Shown here in pieces: positions 8,986 to 18,560 of a DNA stretch of 64,000 nt (the first letter of the stretch is position 1; each line of letters begins with the position of its first letter). The position numbers and the translations under genes were made by a program. The stretch is from Corynebacterium casei LMG S-19264 (GTDB lineage Bacteria; Actinomycetota; Actinomycetes; Mycobacteriales; Mycobacteriaceae): positions 724,009-788,008 of the forward strand of contig NZ_CP004350.1 of the NCBI RefSeq assembly GCF_000550785.1, given 5' to 3'. Below the pieces are notes generated by a model that worked only from the letters and a program-made list of their open reading frames with translations, made no database searches and had not been told where the DNA came from.

Positions 8986-9435
8986 TTATTCGTTGTCGAG
9001 CAAGGTGCCGACGGAGGCTGGGTCGGCATCGGAAAGCATCTGGCGAAGACGGTCATACTCCTCCGACTCACCAATAGCCTGCGAAGCGTGACCAAGCGCA
9101 GCAATAGCACGCAGCACACCCTGGTTAGGCTCATGATCAAAAGGAACCGGGCCCCAGCCCTTCCACCCATTACTGCGCAGACGATCCAACCCGCGGTGGT
9201 AACCAGTGCGGGCAAAAGCATAAGCGGTGATGAAAGCAGAAGGCTCAGCCTCCGCATTGTCGCCTGCGGAAGCCTTAGCTTCTTCTAACTCGGCCTCCGC
9301 AAGCACAGCCCAGGCATAAGGGCTGGCAGGGAACTTGGCTGCCAGCTCACGTGGGGAGTTGGCTGAAGCCTCGGCCAATGCCGGATCTTCGGGGAGTTTA
9401 ACTGGTGGTGGCGCAAGCATGTCTTTCATTTCCAT
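8986..9435 (-). CDS. DUF3151 protein
   Basis: An actinobacterial protein of about 149 residues belonging to the DUF3151 family, recognisable from FPASPYAWAVLAEAELEE and the conserved GYHRGLDRLRSNGWKGWGPVPFDHEPNQG stretch. No catalytic motif or membrane segment is visible, and the acidic helical N-terminal half suggests a soluble protein. Its function is not known. An upstream TTG would add three residues; I prefer the ATG giving MEMKDML. It lies just downstream of maf on the same strand with about 20 bases between them, so it is probably co-transcribed with maf. Confidence 0.8.
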   Translation of the reverse strand: MEMKDMLAPPPVKLPEDPALAEASANSPRELAAKFPASPYAWAVLAEAELEEAKASAGDNAEAEPSAFITAYAFARTGYHRGLDRLRSNGWKGWGPVPFDHEPNQGVLRAIAALGHASQAIGESEEYDRLRQMLSDADPASVGTLLDNE

Positions 9436-9458
9436 GCTGACCAATCTACCTGGCAGCC

Positions 9459-10121
9459 CTAGTTTGTGACAGGCGCCAGGGGTGCAGCGGAATCCGCTGT
9501 GGTCTCTTCGGCGTCGGCCTTAGTGGTGCACGGCGTCCAGAACTCACTGACGGACAGCCCGAAGGAATACAAGGCGCGACGTACAACCGGGAGCGAGAGG
9601 CCGATGACCGATGAAGGGTCGCCTTCAATGCGGTCGATGAACCAACCGCCGATGGCCTCCAGCGTGAAAGCGCCGGCGCATTCGAGCGGCTCTTGTGTGG
9701 CGGCATAGGCACGGATATCAGCCAGGGTGGCCTGTGCGAAGCGCACGGTGGTCTTAGAGGTCTCAACGTGCATCTGGTCGCCCCAGATGACGCAATGGCC
9801 GGTGAGTAGCTCAGCGGTCTTGCCGGCTTGCTGCTCCCAGCGGGAGATGGTGGCATCGATAGTATGTGGCTTGCCTTGTAGCTGGCCATCAAGCAGCAAC
9901 ATGGAATCACCGCCAATAACAACATCATTCGGGAAGTCAGGGGCTATCTTTTTAGCTTTGGCAACAGCCAACTGCGAAACAACCTCGGCGGGGGCAGCGT
10001 CGCCGAGAGAGTCAATGAGAGATGCTTCATCCACGTGTGCCGGGCGCAGAACCGGCTCAACACCCGCGCCGCGCAGAATTGAAGCGCGTGATGGGGATTG
10101 AGAAGCGAGAATAATTTGCAT
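9459..10121 (-). CDS. maf: Maf-type nucleotide pyrophosphatase
   Basis: A 220-residue Maf/Ham1-like nucleoside-triphosphate pyrophosphatase, thought to remove non-canonical nucleotides such as methylated UTP or CTP. The N-terminal signature LASQSPSRASILRGAG (residues 5-20) is diagnostic. It is followed by IGGDSMLLLDG with the catalytic Asp and GDPSSVIGLSLP near the C-terminus. The last 30 residues form an acidic, Ala/Thr-rich tail. It follows the carboxylase operon on the same strand but is separated from it by a strong terminator. Confidence 0.9.
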   Translation of the reverse strand: MQIILASQSPSRASILRGAGVEPVLRPAHVDEASLIDSLGDAAPAEVVSQLAVAKAKKIAPDFPNDVVIGGDSMLLLDGQLQGKPHTIDATISRWEQQAGKTAELLTGHCVIWGDQMHVETSKTTVRFAQATLADIRAYAATQEPLECAGAFTLEAIGGWFIDRIEGDPSSVIGLSLPVVRRALYSFGLSVSEFWTPCTTKADAEETTADSAAPLAPVTN

Positions 10122-10163
10122 GCGGGGAATTCTAGATCACTATCTAGGGTGAAGCATAAAAAG

Positions 10164-10210
10164 AAGCGGTGGCGCACAGACGATTGAAATCGTGTGCGCT
10201 ACCGCTGCTT
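10164..10210 (-). terminator. rho-independent terminator after accE
   Basis: A long hairpin pairs AGCGGTGGCGCACA with TGTGCGCTACCGCT, with a further CGAT/ATCG pair and a TGAA loop. On the minus strand it is followed by TTCTTTTTAT. It lies between accE and maf and should end the dtsR1-dtsR2-accE transcript. Confidence 0.8.
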
Positions 10211-10265
10211 AGCTGAAACTAATGACCATCCTGACTGAGAAGCACGGACGATAATGGCCGAGACC

Positions 10266-10529
10266 CTAGTAAAAGCGAACGTTCTTAAACGCAGCTGGGT
10301 TGAACTGCAGCTGGGAGTTGAAACGGTCCTCGGGACGACCCCACAGGTTGCGCTCACCGTGCTTGGACACGCCAGCACCAGCAGCGTCGCGCCGAGCTTG
10401 GTTGGAAAGCTGTGCGAACACGGCAGTCAGCGCAGCAATCTCACGTGCGGAAGGATTTCCCTTGACCACGCTAAACAGTGGTGCTGAGGTGGCCTTGTCG
10501 GCGTTATCAGTAACAGTCGAAGTGGTCAT
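10266..10529 (-). CDS. accE: acyl-CoA carboxylase epsilon subunit
   Basis: An 87-residue protein matching the small epsilon subunit of actinobacterial acyl-CoA carboxylases. The core FSVVKGNPSAREIAALTAVF is characteristic, followed by a basic segment and the conserved WGRPEDRF near residue 66. In this group of bacteria epsilon stabilises the complex of a biotinylated alpha chain with the beta chain. It lies 137 bases downstream of dtsR2 on the same strand, consistent with a shared role in fatty or mycolic acid precursor synthesis. The alpha (AccBC) gene is not in the window. Confidence 0.85.
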   Translation of the reverse strand: MTTSTVTDNADKATSAPLFSVVKGNPSAREIAALTAVFAQLSNQARRDAAGAGVSKHGERNLWGRPEDRFNSQLQFNPAAFKNVRFY

Positions 10530-10666
10530 GTCTTCTCTTCCTTTGGTGTTTTACACCCTGTGCGGCAGTTTCAGATTATTTCTTAAGACTGCCACAGAAT
10601 GTGTACGTGGTCTACAGCTACGAAAAGTTTTACACTCTTCTGACAGCATGCGGGGTCAGTGTGGGG

Positions 10667-12226
10667 TTATAGCGTGATGTTGCCGTGCTTTTTCAGGGCA
10701 GCTGGAACAACCTTGCGTTCAAGAAGGCGCAGGCCTTCAATCAAGTGACCGCGGGTTGCAGCAGGAGAGATAACCGCGTCCACCATGCCGCGCTCAGCAG
10801 CCTGGTATGGACCCATGAACTTCTCTTCCAGCTCAGCCTTTTGCTCTTCGGTGGCGTCTGCGCCGTAGATGTCTTCGGCAGCCTGGGAGGTCTGCGCGAC
10901 AGCAATCTCAGCGGTTGGCCAACCATAAGCAAGATCCGCACCCAAATCCTTGGAACCCATGAAAACGAATGCTGGGCCCAAAGCCTTGCGGGTGATAACC
11001 GTAATCTTGCCAACGGATGCTTCCGCGTAGGCATAAGCAAGCTTGGTGGCACGACGAACCAAGCCAGCCTTTTCTTCCTCAGCGGAAGGCACGAAACCAG
11101 GGGAGTCTACGAAGGTAACAACTGGGGTGTTGAAAGCGTCGCAGGTGCGGATAAAACGAGCTGCCTTTTCCGCCGCTGCCGAGTCCAGCGCGCCAGCATT
11201 AGCCATTGGCTGGTTGGCAACAACACCGACGCTGCGGCCCTCAATACGTGCAAAACCGGTGAGCACGTTGGGGGCAAAAGCGCCGCTGACTTCATAGAAG
11301 GAAGCGTCATCCACGACGCTGTCTACAACCTCGCGCATGTCATAAGCAGTAGAAGCCTCATCCGGGATGATATCCAGCAGCTTCTTATCTGCCTCGCTGA
11401 TGTTGTTAGTAATGGAACCTGCCATGATCTCTGCCTCGGTGCGAGGAGCTTCCGCACGGTTATTCACCGGCAAGTAGCTCAACACATCACGCGCCATGAG
11501 CAAAGCCTGCTCATCAGTTTCAGCAATGATCTGCGCGGTGCCATTTTCACAGTGAACGCCAGCGCCACCTAGTTCAGCAGCAGTGACATCCTCACCAAAG
11601 ACCTGCGCCACAACACTTGGACGTGCCTGGTGCAACGCCGCCTGCGAGGTCATAACAACAACGTCGGAGAAACCAGACAAGAATGACGCCATGCCCTCAG
11701 TATCACCAACAACAACGGAGACCTGCGGAATCAAACCAGAAGCTGAAGTTGCACGAGCCATGATGCGGCCGTACATGCCTAAAGTGACAATGCCTTCCTG
11801 GACACGAGGACCAGCAGAAGCATGAATGCCAACAATAGGAACACCAGTCTTGAGGGCTAGGTCGTAGATCTTGATGATCTTCTCGCCATTAACCTCACCC
11901 AAGGTGCCCTCAAAAATGGACTCGTCCTGGCTAAACACGCAGACCTTGCGGCCGTCCAAGGTGCCGTAACCGGTCACAACACCATCGGTGGATGGCTTGT
12001 TGTGCTCACGGTCAAAGTCCACGGAGCGGTGGCGTGCAAGTGCGTCAGTTTCAACAAAAGAACCGGCATCGAGCAAAGCATCAATTCGGGTCCGTGCAGT
12101 GAGCTGGCCAGCTTCTTGGCCACCGTCAACTGCGCCCTCACCCAAGGGGTTTAGGGATTCGGTGACGCGTTGATCTAAGTCTTCGATCTTGCCGGCAGTC
12201 GTTTTCAGATCCGGTTTTTTAGTCAT
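10667..12226 (-). CDS. dtsR2: acyl-CoA carboxylase beta subunit (DtsR2 type)
   Basis: A 519-residue biotin-dependent carboxyltransferase (beta) subunit. It has the two-lobed crotonase fold: an N-lobe with DGRKVCVFSQDESIFEGTLGEV and a C-lobe with GVVANQPMANAGALDSAAAEKAARFI and FVDSPGFVP. It moves CO2 from carboxybiotin on the alpha chain to an acyl-CoA. Compared with the upstream paralogue, the oxyanion region [12 protein letters not shown] is replaced by VGDTEGMASFLSG, so the two probably prefer different acyl-CoA lengths. It is about 120 bases downstream of dtsR1 and separated by a small perfect inverted repeat. The DtsR2 assignment rests on order and similarity. Confidence 0.85.
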   Translation of the reverse strand: MTKKPDLKTTAGKIEDLDQRVTESLNPLGEGAVDGGQEAGQLTARTRIDALLDAGSFVETDALARHRSVDFDREHNKPSTDGVVTGYGTLDGRKVCVFSQDESIFEGTLGEVNGEKIIKIYDLALKTGVPIVGIHASAGPRVQEGIVTLGMYGRIMARATSASGLIPQVSVVVGDTEGMASFLSGFSDVVVMTSQAALHQARPSVVAQVFGEDVTAAELGGAGVHCENGTAQIIAETDEQALLMARDVLSYLPVNNRAEAPRTEAEIMAGSITNNISEADKKLLDIIPDEASTAYDMREVVDSVVDDASFYEVSGAFAPNVLTGFARIEGRSVGVVANQPMANAGALDSAAAEKAARFIRTCDAFNTPVVTFVDSPGFVPSAEEEKAGLVRRATKLAYAYAEASVGKITVITRKALGPAFVFMGSKDLGADLAYGWPTAEIAVAQTSQAAEDIYGADATEEQKAELEEKFMGPYQAAERGMVDAVISPAATRGHLIEGLRLLERKVVPAALKKHGNITL

Positions 12227-12284
12227 AAACAGCTAGTTTACAACCCCGAACATGCTTCGACATAGCGAGGCCGCATTCACCCAT

Positions 12285-12305
12285 TGACAGTCGCCATGAC
12301 TGTCA
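12285..12305. repeat. perfect inverted repeat upstream of dtsR2
   Basis: TGACAGTC and GACTGTCA form perfect 8-base arms around a 5-base spacer in the gap between dtsR1 and dtsR2. It lacks a T run, so it could be an operator or mRNA-processing hairpin rather than a terminator. Confidence 0.4.
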
Positions 12306-12346
12306 TAGGTGAAGCGGTGCTTGGCCGATATTCGGGGAGTTACTTC

Positions 12347-13963
12347 TTACAGCGGGATGTTGCCGTGCTTGCGGGCAGGACGTGCAACGTTCTTGTCGGC
12401 GTACAGGCGCAGGTTACGTGCAACCATCTGACGGGTCTCAGATGGCAAGATGACTGCGTCGATGAGGCCGCGTTCTGCTGCCTTGTAAGGGTTGAGCATG
12501 TGGTCTTCGTATTCACGCTCGAAGGACTTAGCCAGCTCAGCTACGTCCAAGCCCTTCTCGTGTGCCTGCTTGAGCTCCTTGCGGTAGATGAAGCCGACAG
12601 CACCAGATGCGCCCATCACGGCGATCTGCGCGGTTGGCCATGCCAGGTTCACGTCAGCGCCTAGGCCCTTGGAGCCCATCACGCAGTATGCGCCGCCGTA
12701 GGCCTTGCGCATGGTGATGGTGATCTTTGGAACGGTTGCTTCACCGTATGCGTAGAGCAGCTTCGCGCCGCGACGCAGAATGCCGTTGTGCTCCTGGTCT
12801 AGACCTGGCAGGAAGCCTGGTACGTCCACGAGCAGAACCAGTGGGATGTTGAAGGAGTCACAGGTGCGGATGAAGCGTGCAGCCTTCTCCGAGGAGTCGA
12901 TGTCCAAGCAGCCGGCGTAGACGGTTGGCTGGTTAGCAACAAAGCCTACGGTCTGGCCTTCGATGCGGCCTAATGCGATAACGACGTTCTCGGCGCGCTC
13001 AGCCTGGATTTCCATGAACTCGCCGTCATCGGTCAAAGACTCGATGACTTCGCGAACGTCATATGGCTGGGTTGGGGAGTCTGGGATGATTTCATCCAGC
13101 TTGAGGTCATCAGCGGTGATTTCATCGATGAACTCGGTGTCTTCCAACGGTGCTTGCAGGCGGTTGTTGGAAGGCAGGTAACCAACCAAGTCATGTACCC
13201 AGTCCAGTGCCTCTTCATCGCTTTGTGCGGTGTAGTGGGAGTTACCAGCGTTGATCATGTGTGCAGAAGCGCCGCCCAATTCTTCCTGGGTGATTTCTTC
13301 ACCGGTGACGGTCTTAATAACGTCTGGGCCGGTGACGAACATCTTGGACTTCTTGTCCACCATGACAACAAAGTCAGTCAGGGCGGGGGAGTAAGCGTTA
13401 CCGCCGGCACATGCGCCCATGATGACAGAAATCTGTGGGACGACGCCGGAGGCGTTGATGTTTTGGTAAAAGGTCTGGGCAATCCAGTCCAGGGAGACGG
13501 AGCCTTCCTGGATACGGGCGCCAGCGCCTTCGTAGAGACCAATCAATGGGCGGCCGGTGGTGATGGCCAGCTCCATAATCTTGATCATCTTTTCGCCATA
13601 AACTTCGCCGAGTGCGCCGCCGAAGACGGTGCCGTCCTGGGAGAAGATGCAGACTTCGCGTCCGTCGATGGTGCCCCAGCCGGTCACAATGCCGTCGGTG
13701 ACAATCTTCTTCTTGGACATGCCGAAGTCGGTGGTGCGGTGCTTTGCCAGCATGTCGGTCTCCACGAAGGAGCCCTCATCGAGCAAGTAGTCCAGGCGAT
13801 CGCGTGCGGTGAGGCGGTCCTGTGCGTGAACCTTCTCAACCGCGGCCTCACCCATAGGTAAGGTCGCTTCAGCGCGGCGACGCTTCAGTTCGGCAAGTTT
13901 GCCTGCGGTGGTGTTGTCGTCTTCCAAGCTGTCAAGATCCGTGAAAGGTGAGGAAATGGTCAT
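12347..13963 (-). CDS. dtsR1: acyl-CoA carboxylase beta subunit (DtsR1 type, AccD1)
   Basis: A 538-residue carboxyltransferase beta subunit that matches Corynebacterium glutamicum DtsR1 very closely by memory, for example MTISSP at the start, [20 protein letters not shown], and the end [11 protein letters not shown]. It should form acetyl-CoA carboxylase with AccBC and epsilon, making malonyl-CoA for fatty acid synthesis. The oxyanion-hole segments [17 protein letters not shown] and [20 protein letters not shown] are intact. A possible -10 box TAGGAT lies 8-14 bases upstream of the ATG, so the transcript may be nearly leaderless. It begins the dtsR1-dtsR2-accE run. Confidence 0.92.
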   Translation of the reverse strand: MTISSPFTDLDSLEDDNTTAGKLAELKRRRAEATLPMGEAAVEKVHAQDRLTARDRLDYLLDEGSFVETDMLAKHRTTDFGMSKKKIVTDGIVTGWGTIDGREVCIFSQDGTVFGGALGEVYGEKMIKIMELAITTGRPLIGLYEGAGARIQEGSVSLDWIAQTFYQNINASGVVPQISVIMGACAGGNAYSPALTDFVVMVDKKSKMFVTGPDVIKTVTGEEITQEELGGASAHMINAGNSHYTAQSDEEALDWVHDLVGYLPSNNRLQAPLEDTEFIDEITADDLKLDEIIPDSPTQPYDVREVIESLTDDGEFMEIQAERAENVVIALGRIEGQTVGFVANQPTVYAGCLDIDSSEKAARFIRTCDSFNIPLVLLVDVPGFLPGLDQEHNGILRRGAKLLYAYGEATVPKITITMRKAYGGAYCVMGSKGLGADVNLAWPTAQIAVMGASGAVGFIYRKELKQAHEKGLDVAELAKSFEREYEDHMLNPYKAAERGLIDAVILPSETRQMVARNLRLYADKNVARPARKHGNIPL

Positions 13964-14331
13964 GTTTCGAAATCCTAGACTCTATTCCTGCCGGAATCCA
14001 CCATTGAATCCCGGTGATTTCAATCACAAAACAAAATTGCGCAGGTCACGGGCTTAAAGCCGCTCGAAAAAATATGAGAATTTCCTCGTGTTTTGACGAA
14101 GGTCACTCATTTTCCGAAGCAAAACTTAAACAAAATGCCATCCACAATCGCAACAGCGGCTGCAATTACAGCTGTAGTTGGAGAGACATCTGGACAGAAA
14201 CCGTGAACCTGAAAATCACCGCGACTGGTAAAACCGCGGGATATCTAGGGCAGAGAGCGAACTCACTGTTATAAAAGTTTACTCCCCGCTAACCGTCGCA
14301 GGTGCGGTTATCGGCGAGTAAAAGTTGCTTT
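13964..14331. other. intergenic region upstream of dtsR1
   Basis: This gap of 368 bases holds the dtsR1 promoter on the minus strand (possible TAGGAT at 13972-13977) and the treS terminator at its far end. I see no gene in between. The stretch 14020-14270 has no long open frame with a ribosome site that resembles a known protein. Confidence 0.5.
14278..14322 (-). terminator. terminator after treS
   Basis: TTTACTC and GAGTAAA form the outer stem, and CGCTAACCG pairs with CGGTTATCG inside, with a short loop. On the minus strand it is followed by CTTTTAT, just beyond the treS stop. Confidence 0.75.
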
Positions 14332-15972
14332 CTATGCTGTTAGCCAGACAAAGCCAAAGCCCGGGAGTGCGTCGCCGGAGTGGACTTCGGCGGCGGTGTC
14401 GAAAGAGCCGATGACCACGCGGCCCACGCCGTTAACGCCAGCTAGGGCTTGGGGAGGGATGGCAATCGGGTGCGGGGCAAAGTTATACAGGCACACCAGC
14501 GGCGCAGAGCTTATCGGATCAGAAGGGATAACGCGGTCTTCAGCCTTGAGTGTGCGGGTAACGGCAAGCAGGGAAGGCTCAGCCACGTCGATGGATTCAT
14601 AGTTGCCAATGCCAAGTTCAGGATGCGCCTTGCGCGCAGCAATCAGCGAGTGCACGAAGCTCAGCAGGGAATCCGGGTCGTGGCGCTGTTCAGAGACGGA
14701 CAGGCCTTCGCCGCCTACGATAGGAAGCTTCGGTGTATCGGAGGTGGTGAAACCAGCACCCGGGCCGGGCTCCCATTGCATCGGCGTGCGCACAGCGTAG
14801 CGGTCGGGCAGGGATGGTTCATCATGCATTCCTAGTTCTTCGCCGTAGTACAAAAATGGCGCACCAGGCAGGCCGAACATCAGCGCGTACATCAATTCAA
14901 TCTTGGCGCGGTCATGGTCCATCAACGGAGCCAGACGCCGCGCAATACCAAGGTGCGCACGCATGGAATCATCGGGAAGATAAGACGAGTACATCAGCTC
15001 ACGCTCAGGGCCGGAAACCATTTCCAGAGTGAGCTCATCATGGTTGCGCAGGAAGTTACCCCACTGCGTGCCTGGTGGTAGATGCAGTAAGTCCGGCATG
15101 ATTTCAATAATCGGGCTTGCCTGACTGGTGGCCACCGCCTGGTAGAGCCGGGGCATTAGCGGAAAGTTAAACACCATGTGTACGCGGTCGCCGTTGCCAA
15201 AGTATTCACGGGTCTCGGCAGGCGGCTGGTTGGCTTCCGCAATCATGAAAGCATCAGGGTAGTGCTCATCAACGTGGGCACGCAGCTTTTCGATGAATTC
15301 TAGCGTCTCCGGGAGACTCTCCCCACCGGCGCCATCACGTTCATATAGATAAGGAATAGCATCAAGGCGGAAACCATCGAGGCCCTTGTCCATCCAAAAA
15401 TCAATGAGGGAGAGCACCTCTTTGTGCACAGCGGGGCTGTCATAGTTGAGGTCCGGTTGCTCTTTGTAGAAGCGGTGGAAGTAGTACTGCCCGCGCACTT
15501 CATCGAAGCTCCAGTTGCTGGATTCGGTGTCGGTGAAGATGATGCGGATTTCCGGATAGCGGTTCGGGTCATCGCCCCACACGTAGTAGTCGCCATACGG
15601 ACCATGCGGGTCTTTGCGGGACTCTTGGAACCAGCGGTGGTCCATGGAGGTGTGATTGAGTGCTAGGTCTGTAATCAGTTTCATGCCGCGGGCATGGATA
15701 GCTTCGATGAGGTCATCAAAGTCTTCCATGGTGCCGTAGTCCGGATGAATCGCGCGGTAATCCGCAATGTCATAGCCGTCATCGCGCAGCGGGGAGGCAT
15801 AGAAAGGGGAAAGCCAAATGCAGTCGATGCCTAACCACTGCAGATAGTCGAGCTTTTCTTCCACGCCTTTGAGCGTGCCAATGCCTTCACCGGTGGTGTC
15901 GTTGAAGACACCCACCAGGATTTGGTAGAACACAGAATTTTCGTACCAGCGGTGAGTGGTTGGTTTCGTCAT
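14332..15972 (-). CDS. treS: trehalose synthase (GH13, TreS type)
   Basis: A 546-residue GH13 alpha-amylase-family enzyme close to mycobacterial TreS, which interconverts maltose and trehalose. The catalytic residues are visible: nucleophile Asp in DGFRLDAIPYLYE, acid/base Glu in MIAEANQPP, and the transition-state Asp in FLRNHDELTLEM. The TreS-specific run NWSFDEVRGQYYFHRF is present. It is somewhat shorter than the roughly 600 residues of the mycobacterial protein. Its start overlaps the stop of the small membrane-protein gene upstream by ATGA. It lies in an operon with ABC sugar permeases, which implies that imported trehalose is isomerised to maltose inside the cell. Confidence 0.88.
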   Translation of the reverse strand: MTKPTTHRWYENSVFYQILVGVFNDTTGEGIGTLKGVEEKLDYLQWLGIDCIWLSPFYASPLRDDGYDIADYRAIHPDYGTMEDFDDLIEAIHARGMKLITDLALNHTSMDHRWFQESRKDPHGPYGDYYVWGDDPNRYPEIRIIFTDTESSNWSFDEVRGQYYFHRFYKEQPDLNYDSPAVHKEVLSLIDFWMDKGLDGFRLDAIPYLYERDGAGGESLPETLEFIEKLRAHVDEHYPDAFMIAEANQPPAETREYFGNGDRVHMVFNFPLMPRLYQAVATSQASPIIEIMPDLLHLPPGTQWGNFLRNHDELTLEMVSGPERELMYSSYLPDDSMRAHLGIARRLAPLMDHDRAKIELMYALMFGLPGAPFLYYGEELGMHDEPSLPDRYAVRTPMQWEPGPGAGFTTSDTPKLPIVGGEGLSVSEQRHDPDSLLSFVHSLIAARKAHPELGIGNYESIDVAEPSLLAVTRTLKAEDRVIPSDPISSAPLVCLYNFAPHPIAIPPQALAGVNGVGRVVIGSFDTAAEVHSGDALPGFGFVWLTA

Positions 15973-16193
15973 GAGTCATCAGAACTTTCTGTGTTGAGAT
16001 GGCGAAAATACTTCTTTTTAGCGCGCAGCAGTCCCCACATTCCGAAGGTGAAGCCTGCGGCTAGAAACCCTGGCCATACTGCTGGCGCAGGGGCAAAGAC
16101 GTTGAAAATTGCTTGGACATAAGTCATCAGGGTGATAAAACCCAGGAAACCGATTCCGGAATCCCAAAGAAGGCGGGCTTGCTCCGGATGCAT
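15969..16193 (-). CDS. small membrane protein of the trehalose locus
   Basis: A 74-residue protein with two hydrophobic segments: about residues 14-35 (GFLGFITLMTYVQAIFNVF) and 38-57 (VWPGFLAAGFTFGMWGLL). A basic patch KKKYFRH and an acidic end follow. No known domain was recognised. It sits between the MalG-type permease gene (two bases away) and treS (four-base overlap), so it is certainly part of the operon. A role as an accessory subunit or regulator of the importer is a guess. A similar small gene accompanies the C. glutamicum trehalose importer genes as I recall. Confidence 0.7.
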   Translation of the reverse strand: MHPEQARLLWDSGIGFLGFITLMTYVQAIFNVFAPAPAVWPGFLAAGFTFGMWGLLRAKKKYFRHLNTESSDDS

Positions 16194-16195
16194 TC

Positions 16196-17032
16196 TTAGC
16201 CTTTCACGCCGCCGGCGGTAAGGCCGGCAACAATACGGTGCTGGAAGACAAGAACCATGATGATCAGTGGAATGGTCACCAGCGCACCCGCAGCCATGGT
16301 GGAGGCGTATGGGTACTCAAATGCTGATGGACCAGAGAAGCGCGCGATGGCAACGGTGACTGGTTCGGTCGCGGTGGTGGACAGCTGACGCGCCAACATG
16401 AACTCATTCCACGTGGTGATGAATGCGATGATGGCGGTGGTAAACAGTGCCGGTGCTGCCAGCGGCAAAAGAATCAAACGGAATGCCTGCGCCTTAGTCG
16501 CACCATCCACGCGCGCTGCTTCTTCGAGCTCCCACGGCAGCTGCCTAAAGAAGCTCACCAGTGTGTAAATGGTCAGCGGCAGAGCGAAGGAAATATTCGG
16601 AATGATCATCGCGCGGTACGTACCAATCCAGCCCAAATCACCAAAGAGCTGGAACAGCGGAGTGACCAGCGCGATGCCCGGGAACATTGAAGCCGCCAGA
16701 ATAATGCCAGTGACAATGCCTTTGCCGGGGAAGTCCATGCGCGCCAAAACATAGGCGGTAAATACGCCAATCGCCACGGCTAACGCGGTGGTACACAGGG
16801 AGATCAGCAAAGAGTTACCAATCGCGCCGAGGAAGTCATTGCCCTTATCGGTTGCCAGCGCATCCTTGAAGTTCTGCAAGGTAACGTGCGTTGGCCACGG
16901 AGTGGTGTCAAAGGTGTGCCGGGAGTCGCGCAGCGCGGTGACAACCATCCAGTAAAACGGTGCCAGGCCCCAAAACATGATGAAGATAATGCCGGCGTAG
17001 TGGCCGATTTGTGAGAGCTTAGATTGTTTCAT
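16196..17032 (-). CDS. tusG: ABC sugar permease, MalG/TusG type
   Basis: A 278-residue inner-membrane permease of the carbohydrate-uptake MalG family, with six predicted membrane segments. The EAA loop is EEAARVDGATKAQAFRLILLP (near residue 185), which contacts the ATPase. Its start codon shares a base with the stop of the MalF-type gene upstream, so both are coupled. With treS downstream and a maltose/trehalose-type binding protein nearby, trehalose is the most likely substrate, following the Tus system of C. glutamicum. The substrate assignment is inferred from context. Confidence 0.85.
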   Translation of the reverse strand: MKQSKLSQIGHYAGIIFIMFWGLAPFYWMVVTALRDSRHTFDTTPWPTHVTLQNFKDALATDKGNDFLGAIGNSLLISLCTTALAVAIGVFTAYVLARMDFPGKGIVTGIILAASMFPGIALVTPLFQLFGDLGWIGTYRAMIIPNISFALPLTIYTLVSFFRQLPWELEEAARVDGATKAQAFRLILLPLAAPALFTTAIIAFITTWNEFMLARQLSTTATEPVTVAIARFSGPSAFEYPYASTMAAGALVTIPLIIMVLVFQHRIVAGLTAGGVKG

Positions 17033-18162
17033 TAACGCTCCTCCTTCGCACTATCACCTGTTGCAGCACCCGGTGAACCGCCTACTGAACTGTCCGGTGA
17101 ACTCACAACCCCTGTCGGTTGAAGCTCACCAGATTCTCCTGCAGCTGACGAAGCTGTCGGATCGGAGGCTTCGTCCACGTCGGTGGTTTCACCGCTTTTC
17201 TTAATCGGCTTGTGTTTTTCCATGCCGGTTCCGCCGGCGATATCGGCGCCGAGGAACTTAATGAGGGTAAATGCCACGGCGAAGATCAGTAGGAAGATCA
17301 GCGTCGACATTGCCGAGGCTGAGTTGAAGTTGCCCTGGCGCATATCCTCTACAACCAGCTGCGAGATGGTTGCGGTAGGCGAGTTGGAGGAACCAGAAAT
17401 CATGATGACCGGAAGGTCGTACATGCGCAGTGCATCCAAGGTACGGAACAAGATGGCTACCATCAGCGCTGGCTTAACCAGTGGCAGCGTGATGTGAACG
17501 AAGGTCTGCCAACGTGAAGCACCGTCAATGCGGGCAGCTTCATAGACGTCCTTTGGAATCATCTGCAGACCAGCCAAAATCAGCAGCGCCATAAATGGAG
17601 CCGTCTTCCACACATCGGCGATGATGACGGCCAATCGCGCTGCCCACGGGTCGGTGGTCCAGTGGATTTGTTGATTCAGAACAGAGTTCACAATGCCTTG
17701 TGGTGCGAACATGAACTGCCACAGCTTCGCGGTTACGGCAGTTGGAATCGCCCACGGAATAAGCACTGCCGCGCGAACCAGGCCGCGGCCGCGGTACTCA
17801 CCGTTCATAATCAGGGCCATCATGATGCCAAGGATGGTTTCCAACAGCACGGTGGTGACAGCGAAGAAAATGGTGATTTTCACCGCTGGCCAAAAGTCCG
17901 TGGCAATAACGCCTGGGGGACAGACGGTGACCTCACCTGATGGTGACATACAGCGGTTGGTGATCCAGTACAGGTAATTTTCTAGTCCGGCGAATCCACC
18001 TTCAACAAACGTGCCGGTCTCTGGATCCAAACGGCGGTTGCCTTGGAAAGAGAGCATGATGGCGCGGATGACGGGGTAGCCGATGACAACGGCCAAGGTT
18101 AATAGCGCAGGCGTAATTAATAACGCTGCGGGGAGATGCCGCTTGGCACGGGAATTTTTCAC
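17032..18162 (-). CDS. tusF: ABC sugar permease, MalF/TusF type
   Basis: A 376-residue permease of the MalF family, with the EAA loop YEAARIDGASRWQTFVHITLP near residue 220. The first roughly 310 residues hold the membrane segments. The last 60 residues form a soluble tail rich in Ser, Gly, Thr, Asp and Pro, unusual for this family and possibly disordered. It begins the permease operon. The promoter should lie in the divergent region upstream, shared with an oxidoreductase gene that points the other way. Confidence 0.85.
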   Translation of the reverse strand: MKNSRAKRHLPAALLITPALLTLAVVIGYPVIRAIMLSFQGNRRLDPETGTFVEGGFAGLENYLYWITNRCMSPSGEVTVCPPGVIATDFWPAVKITIFFAVTTVLLETILGIMMALIMNGEYRGRGLVRAAVLIPWAIPTAVTAKLWQFMFAPQGIVNSVLNQQIHWTTDPWAARLAVIIADVWKTAPFMALLILAGLQMIPKDVYEAARIDGASRWQTFVHITLPLVKPALMVAILFRTLDALRMYDLPVIMISGSSNSPTATISQLVVEDMRQGNFNSASAMSTLIFLLIFAVAFTLIKFLGADIAGGTGMEKHKPIKKSGETTDVDEASDPTASSAAGESGELQPTGVVSSPDSSVGGSPGAATGDSAKEER

Positions 18163-18560
18163 AGAAATAGTGTCATTCCTTGGTTTACTCGTGCACTGGA
18201 GCCCGTGTAGCTGTAAACAATCGCAGACACTTTGCTGGTGTTGCCCGTCACGCCATACTCGACCCAGAGCGTCTTGCCACTTGGTTGTTTAAATAATGAC
18301 ACTAGCACCCGCACTGGGGAAGAGAATGACTAATAGCGGTTTGTTTTCTCACCTTGATGAGGGTGGGTGCGCGCAGTACTGTCACCAAGATTTCGGCGTT
18401 CGCACAGCGACCAACCCCGAAAGAGCTTAATTTTGGTCAACTACACCACCTAACTAGTCAATTGGTGATGTTAGGTTGCATAATTATCCGGTGAGTGACA
18501 GCTCGCATTTCTGTTGGGGTGTCGAAAAGGAATACTTCAGTACTTTCTCGAGGAGGATAC
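18163..18560. promoter_or_regulatory. divergent region between tusF and an oxidoreductase gene
   Basis: About 400 bases without a gene. A perfect inverted repeat, ACCTAAC (18449-18455) and GTTAGGT (18471-18477), lies just before a TGCATAAT extended -10-like sequence at about 18478-18485 on the plus strand. It is a plausible operator for the oxidoreductase. The tusF side is AT-rich near 18285-18300 but has no clear -10/-35 pair. Confidence 0.45.
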